From Capra hircus (lineage: Eukaryota > Chordata > Mammalia > Artiodactyla > Bovidae), in NCBI RefSeq assembly GCF_001704415.2, contig NW_017189517.1:3793167-3857166 (forward strand): 64,000 bases of DNA, in the 5' to 3' direction. Numbering within the stretch: the stretch's first letter is position 1; each line of letters starts with the position of its first letter. This document shows positions 45,201-56,283 of this stretch, piece after piece. The position numbers and the translations under genes were made by a program. The notes beneath the pieces were generated by a model. That model worked only from the letters and a program-made list of their open reading frames with translations. It was not told the origin of the DNA and did no database searches.

Positions 45201-46640
45201 AGTGGGTTTTCTTGGCAAAACTCTGTTAGCCTGTGTCCTGCTTCATATTGTACTCCAAGGCCAAATGTGCCTGTTATTCTGTGTATCTCTTGACTTCTTC
45301 TTTTACATTCCAGTCCCCTATGATGAAAAAGGACATCTTTTTTGGGTGTTAGTTCTAGAAGTTCTTGTAGGTCTTCATAGAACCATTTGACTTCAACTTC
45401 TTCAGCATTACTGGTTGGGGCATTGACTTGGATTACTGTGATACTGAATGGCCTGCCTTGGAAACAAACAATGATCACTTGGTCATTTTTGAGACTGCAC
45501 CCAAAAACTGCATTTCAGACTCTTTTGTTGACTATGAGGGCCTCTCCATTTCTTCTAAGTGATTCTTGCCCACAGTAGTAGATATAATGGTTTTCTGAGT
45601 TAAATCAGCCCATTCCAATCCATTTTAGTGAACTGATTCCTAAAATGTCAATGTTCACTCTTGCCATCTCCTGTTTGAACACTTCGTATTCGCCTTGATT
45701 CATTGACCTAACATTCCAGGTTCCTATGCAGTATTTTTCTTCACAGCATTGGACTTTACTTCCGTCGCCAGTTACATCCACAACTGGGCATTGTTTTCAT
45801 TTTGGCTCCTTCTCATTATTTTGGAGTTACTTCTCCACTGATCTCCTGTAGCATATTGGATACCTACCAACCTGAGGAATTCATCTTTCCTTTTTATACT
45901 GTTCATGAGGTTCTCAAGGCAAGAATATTGAAGTGGTTTCTCCATAGTAGTTCTCCATAGTGGCTGCACCAATGTACATTCCCACCAACAGTGCAAGAGG
46001 ATTCCCTTTTCTCTACAGTCTCCAGCATTTATTGTTTGCAAATAATGCTGGCCATTCTGACCAGTGTGAGGTATATCTCATTGTAGTTTTGATCTGCTTT
46101 TCTCTAATAACTAGTGACGTTGAGCATCTTTTCATGTGCTTTTTGGCTATACAGATGTCCATTCTTCTTTGGAGAAATGTCTACTTAGGTATTTTTCTTA
46201 TCTTTTGATTGGGTTGTTATTATTATTATTTTTTTTTCTGGTATTGAGCTGCCCGAGCTCTTTGTATATTTTGGAGATTAATCTCTTGTTGGTTGCTTCA
46301 TTTGCAAACATTTTCTCCTGTTCTGTGGGCTTTCTTGTTTTGTTCATGATTTCCTTTCTTATGCAAAAGCTTTTAAGTTTGACTTGGTCCCATTTGTTTG
46401 TTTTGTTTTTATTTTCATTTCTCTAGGAGATGGATCCAAAAAGATCTCACTGAAATTTATGTTGAAGAGTGTACTGTCTATATTTTCCTCTAAGAGCTTT
46501 ATAGTGTCTGGCCTTACATGTAGGTCTTTAATTCATTTTGAGTTTATTTTTGTGTATGGTATTAAAGAATGTTTTAATTATTCTTTAACAAGTAGCTGTA
46601 CAGTTTTCCCAGCACCACTTACTGGAGAGACTATGTATTT
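42268..46640 (-). mobile_element. Old L1 3' portion, antisense, split by BovB
   Basis: L1 sequence occupies 42,268-42,952 ('tggttgatttacagtgttgt', 'ccatccatgttgctgcaagt') and resumes at 45,950-46,640 ('ttcccaccaacagtgcaaga', 'ttttcatgtgctttttggct', 'cagttttcccagcaccactt'). The parts represent the 3' UTR and C-terminal ORF2 of an older L1 in reverse. Frames at 46,136-46,650 are antisense readings. Confidence 0.88.
42953..45949 (-). mobile_element. BovB LINE, slightly 5'-truncated, antisense, nested in L1
   Basis: About 3.0 kb of BovB, from its 3' tail ('gttgagttcagtcatgtccg') to its 5' leader, which is truncated at about 45,938. It is flanked by an exact 11-bp duplication of L1 sequence, 'gttctccatag', at 42,942-42,952 and 45,950-45,960. 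About 11 extra bases ('ctccatagta') lie at the 5' junction. Minus-strand frames hold the C-terminal and RT palm parts (43,323-43,685), RT motif A (43,934-44,509, IDYAKALDGVDH), the linker (44,753-45,031) and endonuclease (45,125-45,478). A deletion has removed the YADD motif, so the copy cannot be active. Confidence 0.94.
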
Positions 46641-46948
46641 TTCCATGTAACATTTTTATAAGTATTAAATTGGGTAATGTGTAAAGCACATAGCAAAAAG
46701 CTCTACATCATGCAAAAGTTCAATAAAAATAGTTTATTATGATCACTACTACTACTATTACTACTACTAAAAGAGACCCTACTGTTTCACAGTAGATTAT
46801 GCTTAAATGTACTGCTAGATTTGATGGCATCTTACTTCAGATTTTGAATCTGTATTTGAATGAAAGATTGGTTTATAATATTTTTCTCCTTTTAGAATTA
46901 AAAAAAAATTCCTGTTGAGGTTATGACTACATCACTGAATAGTCTCAT
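46641..46948. other. No gene seen; contains a short (ACT)n-like run
   Basis: Spacer. At about 46,745-46,770 it has an imperfect ACT trinucleotide repeat. Confidence 0.55.
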
Positions 46949-47094
46949 TTTTAAATTTTTCTTTGGCCATGCTACATGGCATATAGGATATTAGTTTCCC
47001 AACCAGGGTTGAACTTGTGCCCCCTGCAATTGAAGTGCAGTGTTAGCTACACTGAGCATTGACTGTTAACCACAGAACTGTTAAGGGCATCCCC
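46949..47094 (-). mobile_element. CHR-type tRNA-derived SINE fragment, antisense
   Basis: 'ttctttggccatgctacatg', 'tttcccaaccagggttgaac' and 'tgttaaccacagaactgtta' form the inverted tRNA-related part of the family. Diverged and shorter than the copies at 8.2 and 57.9 kb. Confidence 0.65.
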
Positions 47095-47163
47095 TGAATA
47101 TTTTAACTTTTGCTCCAGGCTGAATTGATTTAAAGGGAAATAACAAATCACTCTTCATGGAAC

Positions 47164-47433
47164 ATGTATGGGTTTGCTGGGGTTGTGTGAATAAAGGACC
47201 GCAAACTGAGTGGCTTAAACAGAAGTTTGTTGTCTTAGAGGTCTGGAGACTCAAAATCTGAACTAAGCTGTCAGCAGGGTCATGGTCCCTCTGAAACCTG
47301 CAGGGGAGTCCTTTCTTTCTCATCCTCGCTTTTGATGATTTGGTAGCAAACTTTTGCATTCCTTGTCTTGTAGCTGCCGTCATCATCTTGTGGCATTCTC
47401 TTTGTGTGTCTCTGTGTGTTTTAACATGGCCAT
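47164..47433 (-). mobile_element. MaLR LTR, left part, antisense; split by L1
   Basis: 'tttgctggggttgtgtgaat', 'aaactgagtggcttaaacag' and 'tgtcttagaggtctggagac' are the inverted 3' half of a MaLR LTR. It stops at 'acatggccat' (47,424-47,433), where L1 begins. The rest of the LTR is found at 52,770-52,787 and 56,284-56,442. Confidence 0.78.
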
Positions 47434-47930
47434 TTTACCCCCAGATTTACTGAGATATAATTAACAAACAAAATTATAATTAAAGTATAAAGTGTGATGA
47501 TTTGAAATACCCATACATTGTGAAATGATTACCACAGTCAAGCTCTGGTTACCACATTCATCATGTGACTCAGATTCTTCATGTGATTACCACATTCGTT
47601 ACCTCACATAGCCACCATTTCTTTTGAGTGGTAAGAATACTTAAGATTTACTCTTAGAAACTTTCAAGTATGTAGTACAGTTAGCTATAGTCACTTAACT
47701 GCACAGTAGATCTTCAGAACTTATTCATCTTATAAATGAAAGTTCATACCTTGTGATTATTATCTTCCCATTTCCCCACTCCCCCAGCTCCTGGCAGCCA
47801 CTATTCCGCTCTCTGGTTCTGTGAGTGAAACTTTTGGAGATTCCACTAAGCATCATGTCCTCCAGGTTCATCCATGTTGTGGCTTATGGGCAGGATTTTC
47901 TTCTTTTCATGGCTGAATAATATTCCATTA

Positions 47931-48150
47931 GCTTCCTAGGTGCTTCAGTGGTAAAGAATCCACCTGCCAAGCAGGAGATGTGGGTTTGATCCCTGAGTCA
48001 GGAAGATCTCCTGGAGAAGGAAATGGAAACCCAGTGCAGTATTCTTGGCTGGAGAATTCCATGGGCAGGGGAACCTGACAGGCTACAGTCCATGGGGTTG
48101 CAAAGAGTCAGACATGACTTAGCAAATAAAGAGCAGCAGCACAACAGCAA
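47931..48150 (+). mobile_element. Bov-tA SINE, sense, nested in L1
   Basis: Head 'gcttcctaggtgcttcagtg', B-box-like 'ggtttgatccctgag', body 'ttcttggctggagaattcca' and end 'agtcagacatgacttagcaa', with an AGC-rich tail. L1 sequence 'tattccatt' / 'cattccact' borders it. Confidence 0.92.
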
Positions 48151-50669
48151 CATTCCACTGTATGTATATAATACATTCTATTTATCTACCTATCTATCAC
48201 ATATATTTAAGATGTTTATATATCTCGGTTATTGTGAATAATGCTGCGTGAACATAGGCCTGCAGATATCTCTTTGATATACTGATTTCATTTCCTTTGC
48301 ATATATACTCAGAAGCACAATTACTGGATTGTGCAGTTCTATTTTTAATTTTGTCAGGAACGTCCATACTGTTTTTATTATGACTATACTAGTTTTCACT
48401 CCCACCAACAGTGTACAAGGGATCCCCTTTTTCCACAACTGGCCAACACTTGTTACCTTTTGGTAATAACCATCCTAACAGGTGTGAGGCGTATCTCAGT
48501 GTGGTTTTGATGTACATTTCCCTTGTAATTAATGACGTTGAGCATGTTTTTTATGATACTTTGGCCATCTGGATATCTTCTTTAGATAAATGTCCATTCA
48601 GGTCCTTTTTAAAATCAGATTATTTGATTTTTTGCCATTGAGTTGTGTGAGTTCCTTATATACACTGGATATGTGTCCCTTTTCGGTTATATGGTTCACA
48701 AATACTTTTCCCATTCTGTAGGCTGCCTTTTCATTTTTGTTGATGCCTTCTTTTGCTGTAAAAAGCTTTTTAGTTTGATGGAGTCCCACTCATACAGTAA
48801 GTTTTGAAGTGTTTCCTCCTCTTTAGTTTTTTGGAAGAATTTGAAAAGGGTTGGCATTTGCTCATTTAAATGTTTTACAGAATTTAACATATAATGAGCT
48901 AATCCTGAGCTTTTCTTTGTGGGGAGGTTTTAATTACTGTTCATTGTCCTTACTCATTATTACCTTGTAGAGATTTCATACTGAAGATTCAGTCTTAAGA
49001 GACTGCATGTTCCCAGGAATTTATTAGTTCTTCCTATTTAGATTTTATCCAGTTTGCTGGCATATAATTCTTATAGTAGCTTCTTATAATCTTTTGTATT
49101 TATATGTTATCAGTTGCAATGTCTCCTTTTTCATTCATAATTTGTATTTTTCTCTGTTAGTGTATATAAAGGTTTGTCAATTTAGTTTATCTTTTTTAAA
49201 AATGCTCTTAATTATTTTTTTCTATTTTCTTTCTAGCCTCTATTACATTTCTTTCTGCTTCAATTTTTATTTCTTTTCTTCTTCTATCTTTAGGCTTTGT
49301 TCTAGTTCCCTGAGTAATGTTTGGTTGTTTGAGATTTTTCTTTTTTCTTAATGTAGTAATTTATTGCTTTCAGCTTCCCTCTTAGAACTGCTTTAGTTCC
49401 ATCTCATAAACTTTGGAATGTTGTATTTCTAAGTTTGTTAGTCTCAAAAATACTTTTTTTGATTTTCCTTTTGATTGCTTCTTTGACCCATTGGTTGTTT
49501 AGAAGTTAGCTGCTCAATTTCTACATATTAATGAATTTTCCAAATTTTCTCCTGTTACTGATTTCATTATGGTCAGAAATGACACTTGATATGATTTAAA
49601 TCTTCTTAAATTTTCTAAGATATGTTTTGTGGCCTAACATATGATCTATCCTGGAACATGTTCCATGTACTCTTGAGAAGAATGTATATTCTAGTGCTAT
49701 TAGACAGAATTTTCTGTATATTTCTCTCAGGTTCTTCATTTTGTCTGCTCATTCTGTATTGATTTTCTATCTAGATGATCTATCCATTGTTGAAAGTGGG
49801 ATGCTGTCTATTTCTCCTTTTAGTTATTCTATTATACTCTATATATTTAGGCTTTATAATGTTGAGTATATACATTTACAATCTTTATATCATCTTGATG
49901 AACTGACCCCTTTATCACTGTATAATGACCTCCTTTGTTTCTTGTTAGAGTTTTTGACTTAAAATCTATTTTTTTCTGATATAAATATAGCCATTTCTAC
50001 TTCCTATTGCTACCAGTTTTATGAAATATCTTTCCATTCCTTCACTTTTAGTCTATGTGTGTCCCTAAAGCTGAAGTGAGTCTCTTGTAGGCAGTATATT
50101 GTTGGAAATTAGTCACTCTGCACGTTTGATTGGAGAATTATTGGGAGGATTCAATCCATTTACAGACTGAAGCTGGGAAGAGCTTGAGCCAACTTTCAGG
50201 AATGCTTCAGGATCCACAATTGGACTGAGGTCAGCAGTCTTGCTTCTAGGAGCATAGATGGACATTTCTCCTACTAGGTTCCTCAATACATAAGATTGCT
50301 TCTGGATGTTGGCTGATAGTAGCAGAAGCCAGTTTACAGGGCTGTTTTAGGTTCCACTGTTGGAAGAAGTTCAGCAGGCCTGCTTCCAGAAACATGGACA
50401 AGCATTATCACCCACTGGTTCCCTGAGTGGGCAAGACTGATCTCTGACCATAGCTGAGAGGGGCTAGAGCCAAGATACAGGACCACTTTGTGATTTGTAA
50501 TTGGACTCAGGTTGGTGTCTCTGAGAGGAAATGGAGCTGAGTCACAGGGCTGTTTAGGGTCCACAACTGGGACCAAATTCAGTGGGTCTATTACCTGAGG
50601 CCAGGGTGGCCCTGGCTCTTTCCAGGTCCCTTGACAAATGGTGCTTGTGACAAGACAAAGGCTGAGTCT

Positions 50670-50940
50670 GCTGCTGCTGCTAAGTCACTTCAGTCGTGTC
50701 CGACTCTGTGTGATCCCATAGACAGCAGCCCACCAGGCCCCCAGTCCCTGGGATTCTCCAGGCAAGAACACTGGAGTGGGTTGTCATTTCCTTCTCCAAT
50801 GCATGAAAGTGAAAAGTGAAAGGGAAGTGGCTCAGTCATGTCCGACTCTTCACGACACCATGGACCGCAGCCTACCAGGCTACTCTGTCCATGGGATTTT
50901 CCAGGCAAGAGTACTGGAGTGGGGTGCCATCGCCTTTTCC
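50670..50940 (-). mobile_element. Bov-A2 SINE, antisense, exact 12-bp duplication
   Basis: Two inverted Bov-A units ('ttctccaggcaagaacactg' and 'ttccaggcaagagtactgga') following a (CTG)n-type tail. The exact duplication 'aaggctgagtct' is at 50,658-50,669 and 50,941-50,952. Low divergence suggests a young insertion into the old L1 leader. Confidence 0.95.
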
Positions 50941-51047
50941 AAGGCTGAGTCTAAGTGGGGACAAATCTGTTTCTTGGTCTGTATTCAGGATCACAGTCAA
51001 CGAGCTACTGTCTCAAAATAGCTCTCCTTGATTTTAGGCTCCACATG

Positions 51048-52633
51048 AAAAAGGACCTTCATGACCTGGATAATCACGATGGTGTGATCACTCATCTAGA
51101 ACCAGACATCTTGGAATGTGAAGTCAAGTGGGCCTTAGAAAGCATAATTATGAACAAAGCTAAAGGAGGTGATGGAATTCCAGTTGAGCTATTTCAAATC
51201 CTGAAAGATGATGCTGTGAAGGTGCTGCATTCAATATGCCAGAAAATTTGGAAAACTCAGCAGTGGCCACAGGACTAGAAAAGGTCAGTTTTCATTCCAA
51301 TCCCAAAGAAAGGCAATGCCAAAGAATGCTCAATCTACCACACAATTGCACTCATCTCACATGCTAGTAAAGTAATGCTCAAAATTCTCCAAGCCAGGCT
51401 TTAGCAATACATGAACCGTGAACTCCCTGATGTTCAAGCTGGTTTTAGAAAAGGCAGAGGAACCAGAGATCAAATTGCCAACATCTGCTGAATCATGGAA
51501 AAAGCAAGAGAGTTCCAGGAAAACATCTCTTTCTGCTTTATTGACTATGCCAAAGCCTTTGACTGTGTGGATCACAGTAAACTGTGGAAAATTCCGAAAC
51601 AGATGGAAATACCAGACCACCTGACCTGCCTCTTGAGAAATCTTTATGCAGGTCAGGAAGCAACATTTAGAACTGGACATGGAACAACAGACTGGTTCCA
51701 AATAGGAAAAGGAGTACATCAAGGCTGTATATTGTCACCCTGCTTATTTAACTTCTATGTAAAGTACATCATGAGAAACGCTGGACTGGAAGAAACACAA
51801 GCTGGAATCAAGATTGTCGGGACAAATATCAATAACCTCAGATACGCAGATGACACCACCCTTATGGCAGAAAGTGAAGAGGAGCTAAAGAGCCTCTTGA
51901 TGAAAGTGAAAGAAGAGAGTGAAAAAGTTGGCTTATAGCTCAACATTCAGAAAACAAAGATCATGGCAACCGGTCCCATCACTTCATGGGAAATAGATGG
52001 GGAAACAGTGGAAACAGTGTCAGGCTTTATTTTTTTGGGCTCCTGAATCACTGCAGATGGTGATGGCAGCCATGAAATTAAAAGATGCTTACTCCTTGGA
52101 AGAAAAGTTATGACCAACCTAAATAGTATATTCAAAAGCAGAAACATTACTTTGCCCACTAAGGTCCGCCTAGTCAAGCCTATGGTTTTTCCTGTGGTCA
52201 TGTATGGATGTGAGAGTTGGACTGTGAAGGCTGAGCACCGAAGAATTGATGCTTTTGAAATGTGGTGTTGGAGAAGACTCTTGAGAGTCCCTTGGACTGC
52301 AAGGAGATCCAACCAGTCCATTCTGAAGAAGATCAACCCTGGGATTTCTTTGGAAGGAATGATGCTAAAGCTGAAACTCCAGTACTTTGACCACCTCATG
52401 CAAAAAGTTGACTCATTGGAAAAAATTCTGAAGCTGGGAGGGATTGAGGGCAGGAGGAGAAGGGGACGACCGATGATGAGATGGCTGGATGGCATCATGG
52501 ATTCGACGGGCGTGAGTCTGAGTGAACTCCGGGAGATGGTGGCGGACAGGGAGGCCTGGCATGCTGCGATTCATCGGGTCGCAAAGAGTCGGACATGACT
52601 TAGTGACTGAACTGAACTGAACTGAAATGAAAT
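51048..52633 (+). mobile_element. BovB LINE, 5'-truncated, sense, nested in L1 leader
   Basis: About 1.58 kb from the RT N-terminal region to the GAACT-type tail ('actgaactgaactgaactga' at about 52,606). RT signatures survive in two frames. Frame 51,495-51,938 has motif A (IDYAKAFDCVDH), motif B (QGCILSP) and an intact YADD at 51,843-51,854. Frame 52,110-52,598 has the C-terminal region (RRLLRVPWTARRS and the RRRRGRP stretch). In-frame stops arise from TGG or CAG codons at about 51,276, 51,401 and 51,488. It lies tail-to-tail with the BovB at 52,788. Confidence 0.93.
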
Positions 52634-52769
52634 GAGTTTAACAACTTCCTACTTGGATCCCAGCATTCCAACAAAGGCACTTTTGTTTGCAGATGGCTCT
52701 CAAATTATCATTGCTCTGGGAGAATACAAATAGGGGACTCTCTATTCTGCCATTTCACTGATGTCTTCT

Positions 52770-52787
52770 TCATGGCCATCTCTGTAT
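52770..52787 (-). mobile_element. MaLR LTR, short middle part between L1 and BovB
   Basis: A tiny slice of the LTR is left between the end of the old L1 and the start of the full-length BovB. It ends in 'ccatctctgtat', which is duplicated on the far side of the BovB at 56,272-56,283. Confidence 0.6.
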
Positions 52788-52799
52788 CAGTTCAGATCA

Positions 52800-55571
52800 G
52801 TTCAGTCGCTCAGTCATGTCCAACATTTTGCGACCCTGTGAATCACAGCATGCCAGACCCACCTGTCCGTCACCAACTCCCGGAGTTCACTCAGACTCAT
52901 GTCCATCGAGTCCGTGATGCCATCCAGCCATCTCATCCTCTGTCATCCCCTTCTCCTCCTGCCCCCAATCCTTCCCAGCATCAGAGTCTTTTCCAATGAG
53001 TCAACTCTTCACATGAGGTGGCCAAAGTACTGGAGTATCAGCATTAGCATCATTCCCTCCAAAGAAATCCCAGGGTTGATCTCCTTTAGCATGGACTAGT
53101 TGGATCTCCTTGCAGTCCAACACCACAGTTCAAAAGCATCAATTCTTCAGCGCTCAGCCTTCTTCCCAGTCCAACTCTCACATCCAAACATGACCACAGG
53201 AAAAACCATAGGCTTGACTAGGCGGACCTTAGCGGCAAAGTAATGTCTCTGCTTTTGAATATACTATCTAGGTTGGTCATAACTTTTCTTCCAAGGAGTA
53301 AGCATCTTTTAATTTCATGGCTGCAACCACCATCAGCAGTGATTTTGGAGCCAAGAAAAATAAAGTCTGACACTGTCTCCACAGTTTCCCCATGAATTTC
53401 CCAGGAAGTAATGGGATCAGATGCCATGATCTTTGCTTTCTGAATGCTGAGCTTTAGGCCAACTTTTTCACGCTTCATTTTCACTTTCATCAAGAGGCTT
53501 TTTTGTTCCTCTTCACTTTCTGCCATAAGGGGTGGTGTCATCTTCATATCTGAGGTTATTGATATTTGTCCCGACAATCTTGATTCCAGCTTGTGTTTCT
53601 TCCAGTCCAGCGTTTCTCATGATGAATTCTCTTCATATATGTTAAATAAGCAGGGTGACAATATACAGCCTTGACGTACTCCTTTTCCTATTTGGAACCT
53701 GTCTGTTGTTCCATGTCCAGGTCTAGCTGTTGCTTCTTAACCTACATACAGATTTCTCAAGAGGCAGGTCAGGTGGTCTGGTATTTCCATCTGTTTCGGA
53801 ATTTTCCACAGTTTACTGTGATCCACACAGTCAAAGGCTTTGGCATAGTCAATAAAGCAGAAAGAGATGTTTTCTTGGAACTCTCTTGCTTTTTCCATGA
53901 TTCAGCGGATGTTGGCAATTTGATCTCTGGTTCCTCTGCCTTCTCTAAAACCAGCTTGTACATCAAGGAGTTCACAGTTCACGTATTGCTGAAGTCTGGC
54001 TTGGAGAATTTTGAGCATTACTTTACTAGCATGTGAGATGAGTGCAATTGTGTGGTAGTTTGAGCATTGTTTGGCATTGCCTTTCTTTGGGATTGGAATG
54101 AAAACTGACCTTTTCCAGTCCTGTGGCCACTGCTGAGTTTTCCAAATTTTCTGGCATATTGAATGCAGCACTTTCACAGCATCATCTTTCAGGGTTTGAA
54201 ACAGCTCATCTGGAATTCCATCACCTCCACTAGCTTTTTTCATAGCGATGCCTTCCAAGGGCCACTTGACTTCACATTCCAGGATATCTGGCTCTAGATT
54301 AGTGATCACACCATCGTTATTATCTCGGTCGTGAAGATCCTTTTTGTACAGTTCTTCTGTGTATTCTTGCCACCTCTTCTTAATATCTTCTGCTTCTGTT
54401 ACGTCTGTAACATTTTTGTCCTTTATCGAGCCCATCTTTGCATGAAATGTTCCCTTGGCATCTCTAATTTTCTTGAAGTGTTCACTACTCCTTCCCATTC
54501 TGTTCTTTTCCTCTATTTCTTTACATTGATCACTGAAGAAGGCTTTCTTATCTCTTCTTCGTATTCTCTGGAACTCTGCATTCAGATGCTTATATCTTTC
54601 CTTTTCTTCTTTGCTTTTCACCTCTCTTCTTTTCACAGCTATTTGTAAGGCCTCCCCAGAAAGCCATTTTGCTTTCTTGCATTTCTTTTCCATGGAGATG
54701 GTCTTGATCCCTGTCTCCTGCACAATGTCACAAACCTCATTCCATCGTTCTTCAGGAATTCTATCTATCAGATCTAGGCTTTTCAATCTATTTCTCAATT
54801 CCACTGTATAATCATAAGGGATTTGATTTAGGTCATACCTGAATGGTCTAGCTGTTTTCCATACTTTCTTTAATTTGAGTCTGAATTTGGCAATGAGGGT
54901 TCATGATCTGATCCACAGTCAGCTCCTGGTCTTGTTTTTGTTGACTCTATAGAGCTTCTCCATCTTTGACTGCAAAGAATATAATCAATCTGATTTTGGT
55001 GTTGACCATCTGGTGATGTCCATGTGTAGAGTCTTCTCTTGTGTTGGAAGAGGGTGTTTGCTATGACCAGTGCATTTTCTTGGCAAAACTCTATTAGTCT
55101 TTGCCCTACTTCATTCCACATTCCAAGGCCAAATTTGCCTGTTACTCCTGGTGTTTCTTGACTTCCTACTTTTGCATTCCAGTCCCCTATAATGAAAAGG
55201 ACTTTTTTGGGCGGTGTTAGTTCTCAAAGGTCTTGTAGGTCTTCATAAAACCCTTTAACTTCAGCTTCTGCAGTGTTACTGGTTGGGACATAGACTTGGA
55301 TAACTGTGGTATTGAATGGTTTGCCTTGGAAACGAACAGAGATCATTCTTTCATTTTTGAGACTGCTTCCAAGTACTGCATTTTCGACTCTTTTGTTGAC
55401 CATGATGGCTACTCCATTTCTTGTGAGGGATTCCTGCCTGCAGTAGTAGATATAATGGTCATCTGAGTTAAATTCACACATTCCAGTCCATTTTAGTTTG
55501 CTGATTCCTAGAATGTCTACTTTCATTCTTGCCATCTCTTGTTTGACCACTTCCAATTTACCTTGATTCAT
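52800..55571 (-). pseudogene. Broken BovB endonuclease/RT open frame, minus strand
   Basis: Read right to left, 55,224-55,571 is the endonuclease N-terminus (ILGISKLKWTGM, then IYYCRQESLTRNGVAIMVNK). The middle endonuclease at 54,870-55,121 contains IDYIL and SDHE. The linker, RT fingers and palm lie in one 300-codon frame at 53,902-54,804 (ending AGFREGRGTRDQIANIR). Motif A is in a separate reading. Frame 53,218-53,577 holds the thumb side. Motif C reads YEDD instead of YADD and is followed by a one-base insertion that shifts the frame. Frameshifts and stops between the pieces show that it is non-coding today. Confidence 0.9.
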
Positions 55572-56271
55572 GGACGTTACATTCCAGGTTCTTATGCAAT
55601 ATTGCTCTTTACAGCATCAGACCTTGCTTCTATCACCAGTCACATCCACAGCTGGGCATTGTTTTTATTTTGGCTTCATCCCTTGATTCTTTCTGAATTT
55701 ATTTCTCCACTGATCTCCAGTAGCATATTGGGCACCTACTGACCTGGGGAGTTCCTCTTTCAGTATCCTATCATTTTGCCTTTTCATACTGTTCATGGGG
55801 TTCTCGAGGCAAGAGTACTGAAGTGGTTTGCCATTCCCTTCTCCAGTGGTCCACATTCTATCAGACCTCTCCACCATGACCCACCCGTCTTGGGTTGCCC
55901 CTTGGGCATGGCTTGGTTTCATTGAGTTAGACAACGCTATGGTCTGTGTGATTAGATTGACTAGTTTTCTGTGAGTATGGTTTCAGTGTGTCTGCCATCT
56001 GATGCCCTCTTGGAATACCTAACATCTTACTTGGTTTTCTGTTCCCTTGAGCATGTGGTATCTCTTCACGGCTGTTCCAGCAAAGTACAGCCGCTGCTCC
56101 TTACCTTGGATGAGGGTATCTTCTTACCGCCACCCTTCCTGACCTTCAACGTGAGATAGCTCCTCTAGGCCCTCTTGCACCAGCGCAGCCACCGCTCCTT
56201 GGGTTCCTCCTCCTGGCCGCCACCCCTTGCCTTGGGCACCACCCTTGCCCTCCAGCGTGGGGTGGCTCCTC
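55572..56271 (-). promoter_or_regulatory. BovB 5' leader, GC-rich start, minus strand
   Basis: The untranslated 5' region precedes the endonuclease frame. It includes a segment at about 55,787-55,853 ('ttctcgaggcaagagtactg', 'ccattcccttctccagtgg') that resembles the Bov-A SINE body. Its last 120 bases (56,150-56,271) are markedly C/G-rich. If any promoter activity remains it would transcribe leftward; this is inference. Confidence 0.6.
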
Positions 56272-56283
56272 CCATCTCTGTAT

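Larger units (their letters stand above)
47434..52769 (-). mobile_element. Old L1, antisense, internally deleted and carrying nested insertions
   Basis: Its own parts are the 3' end and C-terminal ORF2 (47,434-47,930 and 48,151-48,800), RT and endonuclease regions with large gaps (48,800-50,168), and a 5' leader (50,169-50,669, 50,941-51,047 and about 52,634-52,769, including 'tctggga' and 'ctattctgccat'). It entered a MaLR LTR: 'acatggccat' at 47,424-47,433 and 'tcatggccat' at 52,770-52,779 look like its target duplication. ORF1 is absent and ORF2 is fragmentary. Guests are a Bov-tA, a Bov-A2 and a BovB. Confidence 0.78.
52788..56271 (-). mobile_element. Essentially full-length BovB LINE, antisense, 12-bp TSD
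   Basis: About 3.48 kb, the most complete BovB here. The 3' tail at the left ('cagttcagatcagttcagtc') is followed by the inverted coding region and then a 5' leader (about 55,575-56,271) that ends GC-rich. An exact 12-bp target duplication 'ccatctctgtat' flanks it at 52,776-52,787 and 56,272-56,283. A complete length with an exact duplication is unusual for BovB, where most copies are 5'-truncated. It interrupts a MaLR LTR just at the boundary with an older L1. Confidence 0.95.

Noticed and set aside
53902..54804. 300-codon minus-strand open frame as a host gene
   Set aside because: The sequence is BovB linker and reverse transcriptase, and it is continuous with the rest of a full-length BovB bounded by a target-site duplication.
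56150..56271. GC-rich block as a CpG-island promoter of a host gene
   Set aside because: It is the 5' start of the full-length BovB, and ends exactly at its target-site duplication.
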